Below, one piece after another: positions 41,580 to 55,648 of a stretch of DNA of 64,000 bases (within the stretch, counting starts at the first letter, position 1; each line of letters opens with the position of its first letter). Source of the DNA: Macrosoma leucophasiata (taxonomy: Eukaryota > Arthropoda > Insecta > Lepidoptera > Hedylidae); NCBI GenBank assembly GCA_036365455.1, contig JAWQUS010000001.1, positions 22,485,001 through 22,549,000 on the forward strand, written 5' to 3'. A model generated the notes under the pieces. It was given only the letters and a program-made list of their open reading frames with translations, was not told where the DNA came from and did no database searches. The translations under genes and the position numbers were made by a program.

Positions 41580-41700
41580 TCGCCGTCCCGCTCGCACCAG
41601 GGGGCGGGGCGGAGGCGACCCCTGTGACGTCACGCGCCCGCTCGCCGCGCACGTGCTTGTGTTTGTCGCGCGCGCGACACACATGCGAGCGCCCGCTAAC
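41580..41700. promoter_or_regulatory. GC-rich patch with GC box, CRE and E-box
   Basis: GGGGCGGGGC at 41601-41610, TGACGTCA at 41625-41632, CACGTG at 41650-41655, then CGCGCGCG. It stands out from AT-rich flanks and contains no MED13 exon. It could be an intronic promoter or enhancer; direction unknown. Confidence 0.3.
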
Positions 41701-42401
41701 ATTTTAATTGACATTGAATTTTCCACCTTAGTTTGTTGTAATAGAATGCGACAAGTAAACAAACGTATTAGAGACGCTAATAGAATCATCCTACAGATCG
41801 TCGGGCGCGAAATGAGTATCGCGGACCGCGGAATAATTAATCTCGGTAGTGATGAGATGTCCGCTGTTGTGGTTGGGTGTTTGTTTATAGCTAGATGTGC
41901 ACATTTCCGAGGTTGTTTTAGGGCCAATAGAATGCGGAGGGACAGTGCGTGTGTCGGCGATGGTGCGATGCTGGAGCGGTTCCAAGCGAGCAGCCTTGAC
42001 ATTCGTGTTCCAGGTGCGCGCCATCTCCGGCCGCTTCTGAACTAGTTTTTCCAGTATCTAGCGCAACGCGGCATATATGATTATAATAATTAAACATTCT
42101 TTCAATACGGCTACCAGTTTAGATACCGTAGATACTTATGTGTATTACGAAGTTAAATAACATACCTACGACGTTGTTCAACAAAAAACTATGTTGGCTC
42201 GTTAGACGCAAAAGGTTATCAGATAATAGCAAAAAAAAAAGGGACTCGGTTGAAACACTCACGGAAGCTTCTGAAGCTAAACAGAAAGGAGCAAGGAATA
42301 TGTTCATGCCCATATCGTTAATAATTCTAAAGAAAGACTAGAAATATGAAAAAAAAAATCATATTTGAGTTTCTTTTTCATATTCCCTACCAAGAATTTT
42401 C

Positions 42402-42711
42402 ACTGGTGGTAGAGCTCCAGTGTCGGAGCTCGCGGGCGTAGGCACCACCGCATTACCTAATATACTTGCCGCTAAATGGTAGTGTTCAACACTATCGTGT
42501 TCCGGTCAGGTGGTAATGTACGGCCCTGTAATTTCCGGCACAGAGGCATAAAACCTTAGGCCTCAGGAGTGGTAACGCATCTGCATTTTGACCTTGGTCT
42601 TTGTGTGGGTGTCTATAGGCTGCAGTCATCACTTAACATCAATGTGAACTGCATGCTTGTTTACCACTTCCATAACATAAAAAAAAAAAAAATAAAATAA
42701 AATAAAATATA
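42402..42711 (+). mobile_element. Family B repeat, full copy 2
   Basis: Near identical in order to 39523-39809 and ends in an A-run followed by AATAAAATAAAATAAAAT. Preceded by a fold-back of [19 protein letters not shown] sequence at about 42346-42384. Confidence 0.85.
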
Positions 42712-45700
42712 AACGCATCTTGAAATTTCACACCACAGAAGCGAATACGATGATTAAGCACCTCAAATACCAATCAACATCGTTACGGCTAAAGGTTATT
42801 TGGTAAGTTGAACAGCAAAACAAGATTTTGCCAGCAGCAGTCAGCACTCAAGGGCGTCAAGTAGCGCGACGGCCGAGCAGCGCGCAATAACCATCACAAA
42901 TTAATTAGACATCTTCTGATCGCTCGTTATAAATGACTGGGATCAGTGGGCCGAAATGGTCCCTGAGTGCATTTAATCACCCATAATGAATGGAAAGGAA
43001 TGCAAGGGAATATCTTTGTACAACCAAACCAATCAAAAATTTGAATTGTTGCCATCGGTATACTGATTATATAAATTACGTTAAGTAGAAATAAAAATTA
43101 AGGAGTAAAAAAACGTCTGTCCATGAATGCTGCGTATGTAAAAGGGTTTTAACAAATTGGAGGAAATATGCGTCAAGATTTTTCTTCTTGCTAGCCGTGC
43201 ATACGCCAACAACGAAGGAAAATAATGGTTACGTAGATGACAATGATGATTTAACTCTAATATTTTTGGTGAGACTTGGGAAGGAAGTAAATGAGAGAGA
43301 ACTTGAAAAGGAGATCATAGAACATCGTATGTTACTGTCTCAGAAAAACCTATTGGAAGATGATGATGGAGTCTAGTTTAGTCGAGAATTGCAATTTTGC
43401 TGGTCATAATGGAGAACTGTCAACGATAATAACGCCAGTTGGACATTCGTCAAGGCCCTTATTGAGCTACGGTTATACCGGAGCAAGTCACGACTCGATA
43501 CCATCGCGATACCGAGCATTTCGGTATCGATCGCCTGAGGCCAACAGCGGATACCGCGGTAGCCTGTGCACAAGAGGGATCGGATAACAAACGACGAAAT
43601 TTTGGTCTAGATTAAATAAAATATCGAGCGGTTATGAAAGTAGGCGCAAAACATTGCTGATCGCAACATTATTCCAAATAGACAATAAAATTAACATGTC
43701 GCTCTTGCGACAATTATCATAGTAAATATTCAAGTTTTATGAAATGTTGGCAATCTTTGTATCGGCTTGTAGGCTATCGAGATGGGGAAAAATGGGTGCA
43801 ATTATGGTGTATAAGGGTTCAAGGTCGCATATTTAGTAACGGCGGCGGTTGGTACCAGCTTGCGTTGGATCGATAGCGGACAGACGCCGCGCGCCGCCGC
43901 GCTCCTCCCATCGCCATGCGATTATCACGATTGTTTAGGCAGATGATCTGATAACATGCATTCCTAACCTGTTGTAAATGATACGAAGTGCAAGCGATAA
44001 ACCTACATAGTCATTACGACCCAAAGTCAACCAGAAATTAGCATACTTGTCACTTGTTTAGCTTTACTTTAGCTGGTTCGGTAAATTACTGAAAAAAATG
44101 GTATTTTTAAGGCTAGGCGGAGTTGTTTAAGAAATTGGCTAACAGCTGATTATTTTAAATAATTTAAACCGAATAATTTTCTCTATATTATAAGTGAGAA
44201 TTTGTTTGAATCTGTGAAGAGAGTTGAAGAGCTTTATTGTAGTTTGAGGGAAAATATCTCGGGTTCTCAGGGAAATATGTAGACAAAATGGTAGCGTGCA
44301 AGGCCGTATGTATATGAATGCTGCATAGCAAGCCCTTATGAACGAAACCGCACAACAATGTGTCTGCAAGCACCTCAATACAAAAACTATTTTCAACTGT
44401 AAATTATGAAGTATGAACCTCTGATATTTTATGTGATTTGTTTGATTCAACTGATCAACGTCATGGCAAGGACGCTTATGAAAGGAAATATTCCCCACCG
44501 CCAAAAGCGTTTATCGAATGTCTAAAACCCTCGATTGGCGACGGCCGCCTCAAATATTTCGATCGCGACACGATCGGGCGAATATAGCCGCTGCGTCGAA
44601 ACGCGTCCACTATAAACATAGTATTTAACGAGTGTAGCGGCTAGATTTATCGCGTGCGGTGACAGCGCGACAACATTATCGTACGTCACGTGGGTTGCCG
44701 GTCTCGTTTGGAACTGCGTTGCGTCCAAACCATTTGTTTCCGTTGCGTCGCAATGGCAATGCCTTAAATGAAATCTATTCTTCGTGTTCACTGCGAAATA
44801 AGGTTCAAATGTCTTGTTACTTTTATCGAGCCTACCTGGGCACAGGTCATTTTTGCAAATAACCATGCGAAAGCTAATAAAATTATAATTAAGGATTAGC
44901 AGTGATTGCGCAATGCGTACCTCATGGGGTAGGTTACACACCTTCAGAAAACAAATGACGATTCCTCTGTGTTCCCGAATAAAGGACATACTCTTGAAAA
45001 TCGAACATCCCATCAGAATGTTGATCACACACCCACGCGGCGTACTTAACGAGTACGTACCTAACAATAAAGAATTGACGTTTAGTTGATTAGTCCAAAA
45101 TGAAAGGTAGTTCACCAGTTACTTGAAGACAATTTGAATATTGTACAGAGGCAACGAAAACCATTCTTGATATTAAACATGGTGATGGACCTTGGCTGAG
45201 GCTGTTGGTGTTGCGAGTGTCGCGTATGCAAAACACGAGTTTTTACATGCTTATTTTTGTATGTCCGCTACATAGAATGTAAATAATAATGTAGATAAAA
45301 GATAGAATATGCTAAGAAATCTTTTAATATTCTTAGCATAGGTGTTCATAATTGCTAGCCAAAAACCTTGGACTTGGCTGAACCATTATCTGGAATGGAG
45401 TGAATGATGAATCTGAACGTGCAATATATGATGGTCTAAATGCATCTAATGGCTTTTGGCAACATTTCATTGCGGTATTGGAGAGTGGAAGTATCACTAG
45501 TCAATTTCGTGCATAAGGGTGAGGTAAAGTAGTATAGTAAACACGGTTGACAGGTATATGGTGCGTCTCTGCATGAGACAATGGGGTGAGGAGAGGGCTC
45601 TCTCCCCAGGCGAGAGGTGGAGGAAGGCGGCTGCGCGCGCTTTGTTTACCGCCTTCATAGCTTGTCGCCGCAACGTATGCATTCACCCTTCAACAAATTC

Positions 45701-45825
45701 CTACAAAAATTAATGGTTGGTACTGGTGGCTCAAGTAGAACTCAATGGTGTATCCCATAATAACCTGTATCGATTTTATGACCTACTCACCACCAAATTA
45801 GTAGTTTGCTGCGTTCAGAAGCTAG

Positions 45826-45905
45826 AACGGTATCATCATCATCGTTTCAGCCAAAAGACGTCCACCGGGCAAAGGCCTCCTCAAAGATTGCCTCAACGAT
45901 ATATA
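45826..45905 (+). repeat. Lepidopteran repeat end (CATCATCATCGTTTCAGCC)
   Basis: CATCATCATCGTTTCAGCCA, GACGTCCACCGGGCAAAGG, CCTCC is a very common moth and butterfly repeat phrase. Only a fragment. Confidence 0.6.
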
Positions 45906-46974
45906 TGGTATCTATGACCCAAAAATATAACATATTCAGTCGGAATTCACACAGAAATCTGAGCTTTTTTAAAGATATCCTTGGGCTACAGTGATCACAC
46001 ACAATCAGCGTGGACGTGTACCTGTATTACTACGCAAGTACTTCACTCTTGAACGAGTCACGATTATTTTAAGCGCACCGAAACATTTTTTTTCAACTGA
46101 CCAATTTACGTATTAGCAAACCGATCACAAATGTATAGTAAACAATTATTGGGCATTACATAAATATAACGACAACAATATTGTTTCACAGAGAACTCGG
46201 TTTGCGTGGAAACTATGAATTTGTTTACATTAGGTAAGTACAGTACGTCGTGAAAAATTGAGTCAGAAACTGGTTATGCGTAGCATCGTGGAAGTGGAAA
46301 CGGACGGCCTCTACCGACTGGTTACTGGTACCGGTTGTCAAAGGATTTCCACTTGCAGTATTATCGCTACTAAACTGTTTGTTTGTATCTTAGAGTGCCT
46401 TCTGATCGCGCTCCAACTTATGGTATGTTTTTTCGTCCTCGAGAGTGATTTGATAGGCAGAAGTCGACCTTCATATTAATTTACAACTACAAGTAGGTAT
46501 GCAGTTCACTTGAAAATGACCTCAAATTTGCTCAAAAAAGACAATATCGAGACGGAATAATCAACATTTTTCTGTACACAATGTTGTATATCTGACACGA
46601 ATGGTAACTGGTTTGGATTGTAGGTGTGAAGTAAATAAAGACTTTACAACGAGAGCACAATATTCTGAACGCTTTGTATAGCAAAAATAAATATATTTGA
46701 ATAGGTACGTCCTGCGAACACCTGACCGTAAATTGAGCTAGTATTTATACGGCGATAGGACATACAGGTGTGTTTGACGTTGTATTCCATCTAATCATAT
46801 AATTCAGCATATGGATGCAACCGCAAGCTCACACATGTCATGCCGAGTGCTGTGCACTTTAAACACTCACAGTGGAATTCACTTTTAATTTATCTCATAG
46901 GTAGTTGAATTGAAATGACATTGAACAATATCGAGTGAACTCAAACTGATTAACACTTTCATTCGATGGATCTA

Positions 46975-47115
46975 GTCTTTCGAATGGGCGTGTATGAAAA
47001 GGGTGAATGTAGAAAAGGCACGGGAGGTGTTTAAGGACTGGGATATTTGATGGTGCTCTATTACTTACTTTCTGTCTACTCCGTTAAGGATTTTTCGTGA
47101 AATACATACAATAAG
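46975..47115 (+). mobile_element. RTE-like LINE 3' end fragment
   Basis: GGCACGGGAGGTGTTTAAGG, CTACTCCGTTAAGG and CGTGAAATACATACA align with the 3' end of the element at 48885-49885 (GGCACGAGAGGTTTGTCAGA, CTACCCCGTTAGGG, CGTGAAGATACATACATAC). It is an older, 5'-truncated copy of the same family. Confidence 0.75.
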
Positions 47116-47339
47116 TACCTACACACTTTTATTACTTGGCGTTGTAATAAACAAACTACGAATTTCCTAACTTAAAGGAATGGAGGGTACCATACAAATC
47201 TTTCTACTTGGTTCAGAGCCACCACAATCATAACTCATTAAGTACAAGAGTTAAAATACCAGCAGCAATAAAAAAAGTATCAAGTAATATCGGTAATGGT
47301 ATTCAAGATGGTATCGAGCGTGGAAATCTGTCAGTTCGC

Positions 47340-47520
47340 GCCCTCAGGTCGGCCGGTCGGTCGGTACGGGGACTACGGGGACTAGGGGAGAGCGGGAAGT
47401 GCCCGCCCGTCGCTCGCGCCGTCCCTGTCGCACGCGCCCACGTGCGCGTGACGTCACGCCGCTACGTCACAACCATGCGCTACCCCGCTACTGGCACCCG
47501 CCGCCGCCGATCCAACACCC
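47340..47520. promoter_or_regulatory. GC-rich patch with E-box and CRE
   Basis: CACGTG at 47439-47444, TGACGTCA at 47449-47456 and a half site TACGTCAC just after, inside about 180 bp of GC-rich sequence. Same motif pair as 41580-41700 in the other order. Promoter or enhancer is an inference. Confidence 0.3.
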
Positions 47521-47703
47521 CACAATTGACACTACTATCGCATTTCTTTTACAATATGTACAACATTTATTATGTATTAAAATTGTATTTGATTTTAATA
47601 ATTTAAGATAACTAGGTATAATGTGGAAACAAATAAACGAAAAAGTATAAAGTAAATTGCACTAGTCGAAAATATAAATTTAAAAAAATAATTAATTAAT
47701 TAC

Positions 47704-47855
47704 TAACCCCCTTATTCATAAACGTATTTTAGTTAAAGTGTTGCTAATCTCTCCTTTGTCTTTTTCTATCCTGCACATTTGACAATGCAACTGACAAAGA
47801 CAAAGCATTCTATAGCTAAAACGTATCTAATGTACGTTTATGAATAAGGGGGTTA
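47704..47855. mobile_element. MITE with 23-bp perfect inverted termini
   Basis: TAACCCCCTTATTCATAAAC-GTA opens and its reverse complement closes the element (47833-47855). The interior also folds back (TTTGTCTTTTTC against GACAAAGACAAAG). 152 bp; a TTA or TAA target site is likely. The class is unclear. Confidence 0.85.
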
Positions 47856-48884
47856 ATGTTTGATTGCTGATCATAACAGAAAAACGATATTTTTATACTA
47901 TGTCCGCACCAATGTACACACCGCACGTAACAGCGAATGTACATTCAAATCCCACACGTAATGAAACAGTCATCGAATAAGCGCAATAACAATGTTGAAT
48001 CGAGGATAACAGATACATTACGTCAACAATAGTCAATAGAAACAAATAATATGAATTGTTTACCAGAGCTTTTAGCGACTTTCAATGTAGAGCCAACGTG
48101 CTCTACATTTAAAATCTTTGTCAACGTGCAACAAGCAAAGTAACTTTACCTAACATATAATTATGTACTTCTCGATTAATATCTTTGAAAACTATCTTAC
48201 ATATTTTTCAAATATATAGGCCATATCTATCATAAACCCAGCATCCAGTTCATTCAGCAACACAAGAAAAAGTCGATCAATGTTTTGGACAAATGCAAAA
48301 AAACTCTACCTAGCAGAACAGCTACAGACAGGGAGTTTAAGGTGAGCTAGTAAAAAAAAAAACTACAAGCGTCTTTACTTCGGGTAGCTGAGCTACGGAC
48401 GGAGGTTCGAGAGTTCGAGACGGCCATCTGCGCGGCAGGCAGCTGCTTAGCGCTTAGCCCGGCGCGACACTCGCCTAGGGTTGCCAACGTTTTAATAAAT
48501 TAAGTATGTTTATGTGTAAGAAAGGAAATAAACGGTATTTTTATTTATAAGGTAAGACTATAATTATTTTTTTTATCTTAAAAGTGTATGTTCTGTTTTA
48601 TTTCGAATTCTGTTATATCGACGAAATACAACACAATGTCACATATTTTATTTTTAATAAATAGTTAACCGTATTGAAGAGTTAAAAACAAATAATACGT
48701 ATTTTTAATAGTGCGATTGGGAACCCTGTGTTCGGGACACCCTTCTCTCGTTTTGTTTCAAACGACACGACACCACGCAAGCCGCCGCTCGCCCTAATCA
48801 TTACGCGGACCGGGAACATCTCGCATCATGGATATGTGTTGTAAAAACTAGGAAAAAGTATCTTGATATATAACAAGACCGATT

Positions 48885-49885
48885 AAATTTGTCTACAAAA
48901 GAACAGGGTTGCGTGCTTTCGTCTAGGCTGTTTATTATATATCTGGACAAATGCCTCCAGAGGGTGAAGTTGATGGATGTGGGAGTGCGTATGGGTGACT
49001 TAGTGGTGAACTGTCTGCTTTACGCAGATGATGCGGTAATTGTTAGCTCTACACCATCTGGGCTACAAGCACTAGTCACAGTCATGAAAGAGGATTGTAT
49101 GGAGAAAGGCTTACAATTGAATGTGGATAAAACGAAAGTATTAGTATTTGAAAGAGATGAACAGAGAACAAATGCAAGGGTAGTAGTAGATGATGCAGTG
49201 TTAGAACAGGTTGATGAAATTGTATATCTTGGATGTGCTTTTAGCAAGGATGGTAGGTACACCACTGACATAGAAAGAAGAGTGCTTGCTGGGAATTGCG
49301 TGAATGGAGCGTTGGGTAAGCTGCTAGAATCTAAACATCTCAGCCAGCGGGCTCGACTAGCCGTACACAATGCTGTACTTACTCCAACGCTTTTATATGG
49401 AAGCGAGAGCTGGGTATGCAGGAAAGAGCATGAAAGTAAGTTGAACGCGGTCGAGATGAGATCTTTGCGCAAGATCTGCGGTGTATCACTCACCGATCGC
49501 GTTCGTAATGAAGATGTAAGAAAGAGACTTTGTGTGAATGATAGTATCGGTGTAAAAATGAAAAAAGGCATGCTCCGATGGTTCGGGCATATAGAAAGAA
49601 TGTCGAATGAGCGAATGACTAAACAGATATACAATGCGAATGTGGATGGTTGCAGAGGCCCAGGAAGACCAAGGCTGACCTACCATGACCAAATAGGTCG
49701 AGTTCTGTCTGATGGTGGGGTCAAAAGTCTAAGGAATCGGCGTGCATGTATGAAGAGAATGATGAAGGTAGACGAGGCACGAGAGGTTTGTCAGAACCGG
49801 GATGTCTGGCGCTCTACACTCTCTGCCTACCCCGTTAGGGACCTGGCGTGAAGATACATACATACATACATACATACATACAAAA
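48885..49885 (+). mobile_element. RTE-like LINE, 5'-truncated, with RT end and CATA tail
   Basis: One open frame (48889-49851, 320 codons) begins in RT motif B (QGCVLSSRLF), has the catalytic LLYADDAVIV, LNVDKTKVLVF, then VYLGCAFSKDG, LLYGSESWV and the C-terminal MLRWFGHIERM and GRGPGRPRLTYHDQ-like blocks. It ends TGA, followed by a CATA microsatellite to about 49880. Length is well below a full LINE because the 5' part (endonuclease, RT start) is missing. The intact frame suggests recent insertion. Confidence 0.9.
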
Positions 49886-52800
49886 GAACTCTGAGAGAAA
49901 ACAAATATCTCTCTTTCTCTCAAAATCTCTCTGGATGAATTACGCTGACAACAGACGCTTCAAATTACATTTTGTTCACCAACACGTATCTAACAGTATA
50001 TATTAGACTACGTACTCGGTTTGGTAGAAAAGAAGGCCAACGAGCAGCAATCACCATGGATTAAGTAGGCGCGTCCAATGTCTGATGATATGCCGCCCCA
50101 ATTTCGGCTAACGGCAGTTTTCGCGCAAATGGGCGGCTTCATACTCAATACGTAGACTTTGAGTGCTATTATTTGCTGTATACTTTTGTTTTTTAGCTAT
50201 TCAAATGCGTCACTTGATAACAACCGAAATAAACATTGCTTTAATAATTTCTCATATTAAACAAGGATAATACGGTTAAACAGATTGACGAAAGAAAAAT
50301 GGATTACAAGCTCATCAACGTAATAATTACATAAAAAAACCTAGCAATGTCGTACAACAAGCTCAATTTACCCGCTCCGTCCGTTAAGCCATCCGCACGA
50401 CACTCCTCCCGCCCCGATCATTACGAACAGTACCAACTCGGATGCGGAGCAATCAACTCCGCAACGTTTATGGGCGAGCTTTTTACGGCTATTCTCCAAG
50501 TATCTTACAACTCTTTTGTATATTTAACAGGTTGAATATAACTCTCGCGGGTAGGGATGAGAACAAATAAAAATATAGGGGTAGAGTAGCTTAAGTCATT
50601 GGAAAGAGATTATATTATCATTTTATAATATTCTGACCATCATTCATAGTATTTTGGGTCTTGTAATATATTATCATGTTGTTTCATTCTATTGTTTCCG
50701 AAATTGGTTTATGTGAACATTGGTAACATAGCTATTAGATCATTTTAATACTAACCTTATTTTCGACCATTGATAAAAATTCAATTTCTAGTCTTATAAT
50801 AAAATTTGAGCTCGCTTTGACGCCTATCAAACAACGGAACAGTTTTATGATTACGTCGAAAAAAAAAACTGGAAAAACGCAAAGAATACATCATGGCATA
50901 CCAAGTCACCATGTAACGCGAGTGTGAAATTAGCCATCACGAGTAACGGTAACAGCTACTGTCGTAATCGCAGTGACACGACTGGCAGTAGACATCGCCA
51001 TGACAGTACCGTAAATTGTAAGACCGTAACTCAAATGTCTGTCTTTGTCGTACGAGAAACGCTTGCAAGCGTGTCGTCTGTTTCAGAAGATCTCGGGTGT
51101 ATATCAGCATTAGATAATATGATTAGAGAGGTTTACGTACGAAAACAAACCGTCCAAACGTAGGCGTAATCAAAAAAGATACAGAAACCCTTCTTTATTA
51201 AGCAATAGTCCTCAACTCCATTAGAATCACCCATTCAGCTATAAAGATCATTACCAACCGTTTCAGGTGCCATTAGAAGCCACTTTATCAACATTTATTG
51301 ATTTGTTTAAAGAAAAACAACGACACGAACACGACCGACGGTCGAATTAATAACCGGTGCGCCGCTGTCGGGCAGAACAAACGAGAGGCGGCGGCATCGG
51401 CAGTATTTGTATAGCAATAACTATAGGGAGGCGGATCGATCGGCTGCGCGCGCGCATCAATAAATAGCGAACGGCCCGATTCTGGGGGACTATTTCCTTT
51501 CGTATTCAATGTGTGGCCAAGTTAGTATAATATTGCTGTTCTCACAATCACAATTGCGAAACAATAGTATTAATATCTTCCAATAACATTCGTTGTAACA
51601 TAAGTCAGTCAGTCAGTAATAAAGTTGAGATCCAGAAAGGGATTAATAGCTCGTGAGCTGAGTTGGTGTTTACTACGTATAGTAATTTATCAAGCACTAA
51701 TTAATTGCCATAAACAGTAAATGCATTCCCATTTGACCACAAAAAAATATGATGCTCCACTTTCAATGGAAATGTAAATAGCCTAGCTACTCGATGGGAC
51801 ATTTCTCCTTGAATTTGGGAGCGAGGATTCGGGCGTGCATTTAGAGAGTAGCACCCCAGCCCATCGATACTGGTGCGGTTTTATTAATAAAACTCCCAAC
51901 CGGCACGTTCAACAACCTCGATTGTTTCAAGTAATACGTTACCGCACCGTTCACTTACTTTTCATTAAATAAAGATGCCCTTGTATTTGGATGTTTTAAA
52001 TTCTGTCTATTTTTGCTCTACTTCAAATAAACCATAACATTGTGATGGTATTTTATTAAGGACTTTCCTTACACTGAAGAAAATCATGGATTCAAACGGT
52101 CGTTATTGCCATTGTGAAACCACGGAGGCTAGCAAATTATAATCTGAACACAACTGTATACATAAATGGAATCCAAATACGATATCATATAAATAATATT
52201 TATTTATACAAGCTAACATGTGAAGAAGATAAACTCATGGCTGCAATAAAAAAAAAAGCATTTGTAATGGACTCACGGGCCGTACCTACCAGTAGTGTTG
52301 ACAGCACCGTTACAAAGTGCGGCAAAGTGCGCAGGCGCATGGCGCACGTTGCGACGGTAGCCGCCAGGCCTTTCCCACGGCCTCACTACAAGCCGAACCA
52401 CCCAAATTCTCAGCCTCGTAAACTAATAGTTATTGTAATCGCCAGTAACATCGCATTCTTTAGCGATTGATTGTTTTTTGCATAATAATATAAAAGACCA
52501 ATGGTTTATCAAAAGCGTCGTGAACTATACAAAACAAAATATGTAAAAACTGCCATATGCAACACGGATTGCACTCGTAAGTTTATAATTTAACTAAAGA
52601 AATGATTCGATTTAGTGGTTGGTGGTGGTAAGAGTTTTGAATACTGAAACCCGTAGGCAATAGCTTCGATCGAACAACCATGGCTACCAATTGCAAGGGG
52701 CAAAACGTCCAATTATTAGACTTAAAAAAAAACCAGATAATGTAGCTAACTAGCGTGTCATTTGAATAGGAGACTGGATTTGTTGTTGACGTGGGTAATC

Positions 52801-54270
52801 CCGGTAAGAAAACCCAACAAGCGAAAACAAGAAAACCAAGGGGACCACTTGATGGAAATTGGCATAATACCTACCCCTAAAGAACAATCCAAAATAGTTT
52901 GAAAGAAGTAAAAGTAAGCATGATGTGTAAGATAGACGCAAAAAGTGTAGAGCTTTCGTCTCAATCAAAGTGTTTGTCTTTATTTGTAAACTTGTAATGA
53001 ATAGAAAGCGGGAGGTACGATGATGGTCGCTTGTTTCCCAACGTGTTCGCCGGTTCGCGCGCAGTCAACCCACGATGTCTCCCACCCACTAATTGATGAA
53101 CTAACGGCTCGTTTCCTCGCTGCTCATTTATTTGGCCAAGCAGAACAATATGTCATCGGCAGTATTTGTGAAAGTTGAATATCATTGGTGGTTAGACAGT
53201 TTTAGGGCTCATTTATTACAATAAATCACTGACCTTTTTTTTAGAAACAATAACTTATGGACCACTTATTAGTGACACACGTCACAAGCTAAAGAAACAT
53301 TTTCTACCACCTAAACACCTAAAACATGAAGAGCTTGAACACAGCAATTATGCTGAAGCATCTACGGAGAACTGTCGATATTTCATGAGTCTAGAACTGT
53401 TCGTTTTGCGGAATGTGTGTTGAAAGTGGTCTGTAGTCATAGCATAATACGGCAGTATCGAAAAATTGCTATTAATTGTCATATCAGTTTCTACGGTACT
53501 GCGTTTGTCTTCAGCTCATGAAAAATGGGTGATGTTTCATTTCAAAAGCAGATATCGAGTTTCGACAGCAAATCCAAGTATGATATCGAAATTACATAAA
53601 TAAAACAGTTAACATTGCACACTACAGGTCATAGAAATTACGCTAGTGTTGAAAAACATAGGCGATAATATGTTTACCACGGATATAGGTAACATCATGT
53701 TTCAAGCAAAGCAATTAATTTGAAACATTCACATAAACAATATGTGAACACCTTTTATACAAATTTCACGACTCGCCGCTTGCAATAACGCGGACAATTA
53801 ACATGTTTTAATGTAAATACATAATTTTAAAGATCCGACATAAAATACGACGCGTTAGAAAAAAACAATACTCAATTACATATTTCGAATTTGCATTACA
53901 GTAAGTTCGTCGACATTGAAACTGTGGAAAATTTTAATCGGATACTTAACGAAAATGCACGTAATGAAGCTGTAAAATGGCACTTAAAAAGGCAAATTGG
54001 CATAAACATGTTAAGCATATGCGAAATTGCACTAACATTTGAACAAAAGAGCGAAAACCGAACAGTGGAAGCGTTTGCAGTTTAATGATGCTTTAATTTT
54101 CGCTATTGTCATTACGATTCAGTAACCTGGGACATGATCTTCAGATTCTTAAGCCAATAAATATTTTTCTTTTTTTTTCTTTTCTTCTCTTTTTTACTCT
54201 CTGAAATGTGATTGCAATACAGTCACAAATAATATAACAATCTTTCGAGATTTTCTGCTTTGTAAGATAC

Positions 54271-54572
54271 TAGCGGCCCGCCCCGGCTTCGCGCGGATTC
54301 AATGTTACCTACCCTCTCCTATTCGTCTTAGCGTGATGATCTAGTTTAGGCAGCATACGAAAAATAAGTAACTTTTTTTCCACGTTCTGTCCGAAAAACC
54401 CAAATATCTTACGGAAACCTATTTTTTCCAAAATAAAATATAGCCTTTGTTACCTGTGAATAATGTAGCTTTCGAATAGTGAAAGAATTTTCAAAATCGG
54501 TCCAGTAGTTTTTGAGCCTATTCAATACAACCAAACAATCAAAGTTTTCCTCTTTATAATATTAGTGTAGAT
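54271..54572 (-). mobile_element. Non-autonomous repeat (GGCTTCGCGCGG ... ATCGGTCCAGTAG)
   Basis: TACTAGCGGCCCGCCCCGGC at the left, AAAATCGGTCCAGTAGTTTT in the middle, TTTATAATATTAGTGTAGAT at the right. Same plan as 61492-61806 in the other orientation. A known insect-type repeat layout; I cannot name the family. Confidence 0.7.
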
Positions 54573-55134
54573 TTTGTCTCAATCGCTTAAACATGATAAA
54601 GTTGATACCATTCATACCTTCATGGAAATTATGACACTAACCTGACTACTCCACAAACCTATCCTACTATAAAGAAGGAATCAATGTCGTCTACATTGAT
54701 TCCTTCATTATTCTTTTTCAATAAGTTCAGTATGTAATTTGTAACGGTGCAACGTAGAAAATGCATTCTTATATTTAAAAAAAAAACATAAACCTTCAAG
54801 AAAGTATCCTAAACGTTCCAATATAAACCTATTACGAAACTAGTATTTAAGCACTAGAACAAGTTGAGACTTGAGACTCCGCGTCGCGAGATCGCAAAGT
54901 TTGTAAACGTATTTAACTGCACCGGTTAAATGTACACGAAATTTATTAACTCTAAAATTGCTTGGTTGCAACTTTTAGCGCTTTATCAAACTGGCGTTTT
55001 CTTATAGGAACTTTGTGTGGATAATGTGGATATGGTCTACTGTAAATCTGCATTTTTTTTTCAATCGTGAGAACGCTGCTCATCTTATTTAGATAGAAAA
55101 ATAATCAAATCCAGATTTAATTATTGTAGCGGGA

Positions 55135-55648
55135 ATGGCAGTAGCCCTGATGCTTAGACCGGTTATGTCAACAATCAACTGGCTTATCGTTTATCCAATA
55201 TTTTATTTCTGGGTCTTCCACCAACTAAGGGCGCCCACAAAAAACTACGTTGCGATGCGATTTGGTCTGACATGTAGAAAGTATGGTCATCTGAATCGCA
55301 TCGCAGTTTTGTGTAAGCACCCTAAGAAACAATACCCTAGAAGGTTAAAAAGATTTTGTAAGCGTCCGTATTATGATTGATCCGTCGAAAAGAATCTACA
55401 TCGTAAGTACAAATTTATTATTCAGCATTGCCATCATCTGGATGGCCATAAGACGTGTCCACAAAACGCTGCTGACATTCAAAAGCTGCGCCGAGGCAAC
55501 GGAAGACGCTCGTGTTATCTCAGACCGTCATAAACCGATCGCTCGCGATGATATAATGTTTGAATTAGATAACGCCGAAGCTATCTCGTTCGTTGTGTCA
55601 AACTACATAATACGGAAGGACCCATATGGTGAATTAATAAGGCATTAG
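55135..55648 (+). CDS. Two overlapping unassigned frames, each with a membrane segment
   Basis: Frame 1, 55135-55380, 81 residues: hydrophobic INWLIVYPIFYFWVFHQL, then a basic tail HPKKQYPRRLKRFCKRPYYD. Frame 2, 55373-55648, 91 residues: IYIVSTNLLFSIAIIWMAIR, then a polar tail. The ATG of frame 2 lies inside the end of frame 1 (8-nt overlap, ATGATTGA). Neither is recognised. They might be a decayed single gene with a frameshift, a dicistronic unit, or chance. Confidence 0.25.

Noticed and set aside
41415..42045. Frames of 195 codons (minus) and 130 codons (plus) over the GC-rich patch
   Set aside because: GC-rich sequence is poor in stops; composition is not protein-like over its length and no family is recognised.
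44522..45115. Minus-strand frame of 197 codons
   Set aside because: Long for chance, but it has no recognised domain, signal or splice context. I could not support it as a gene; conservation of frame would change this.
48889..49851. 320-codon frame as a host gene
   Set aside because: It is the C-terminal part of a LINE reverse transcriptase (LLYADDAVIV) with a microsatellite tail and a second, older copy at 46975.
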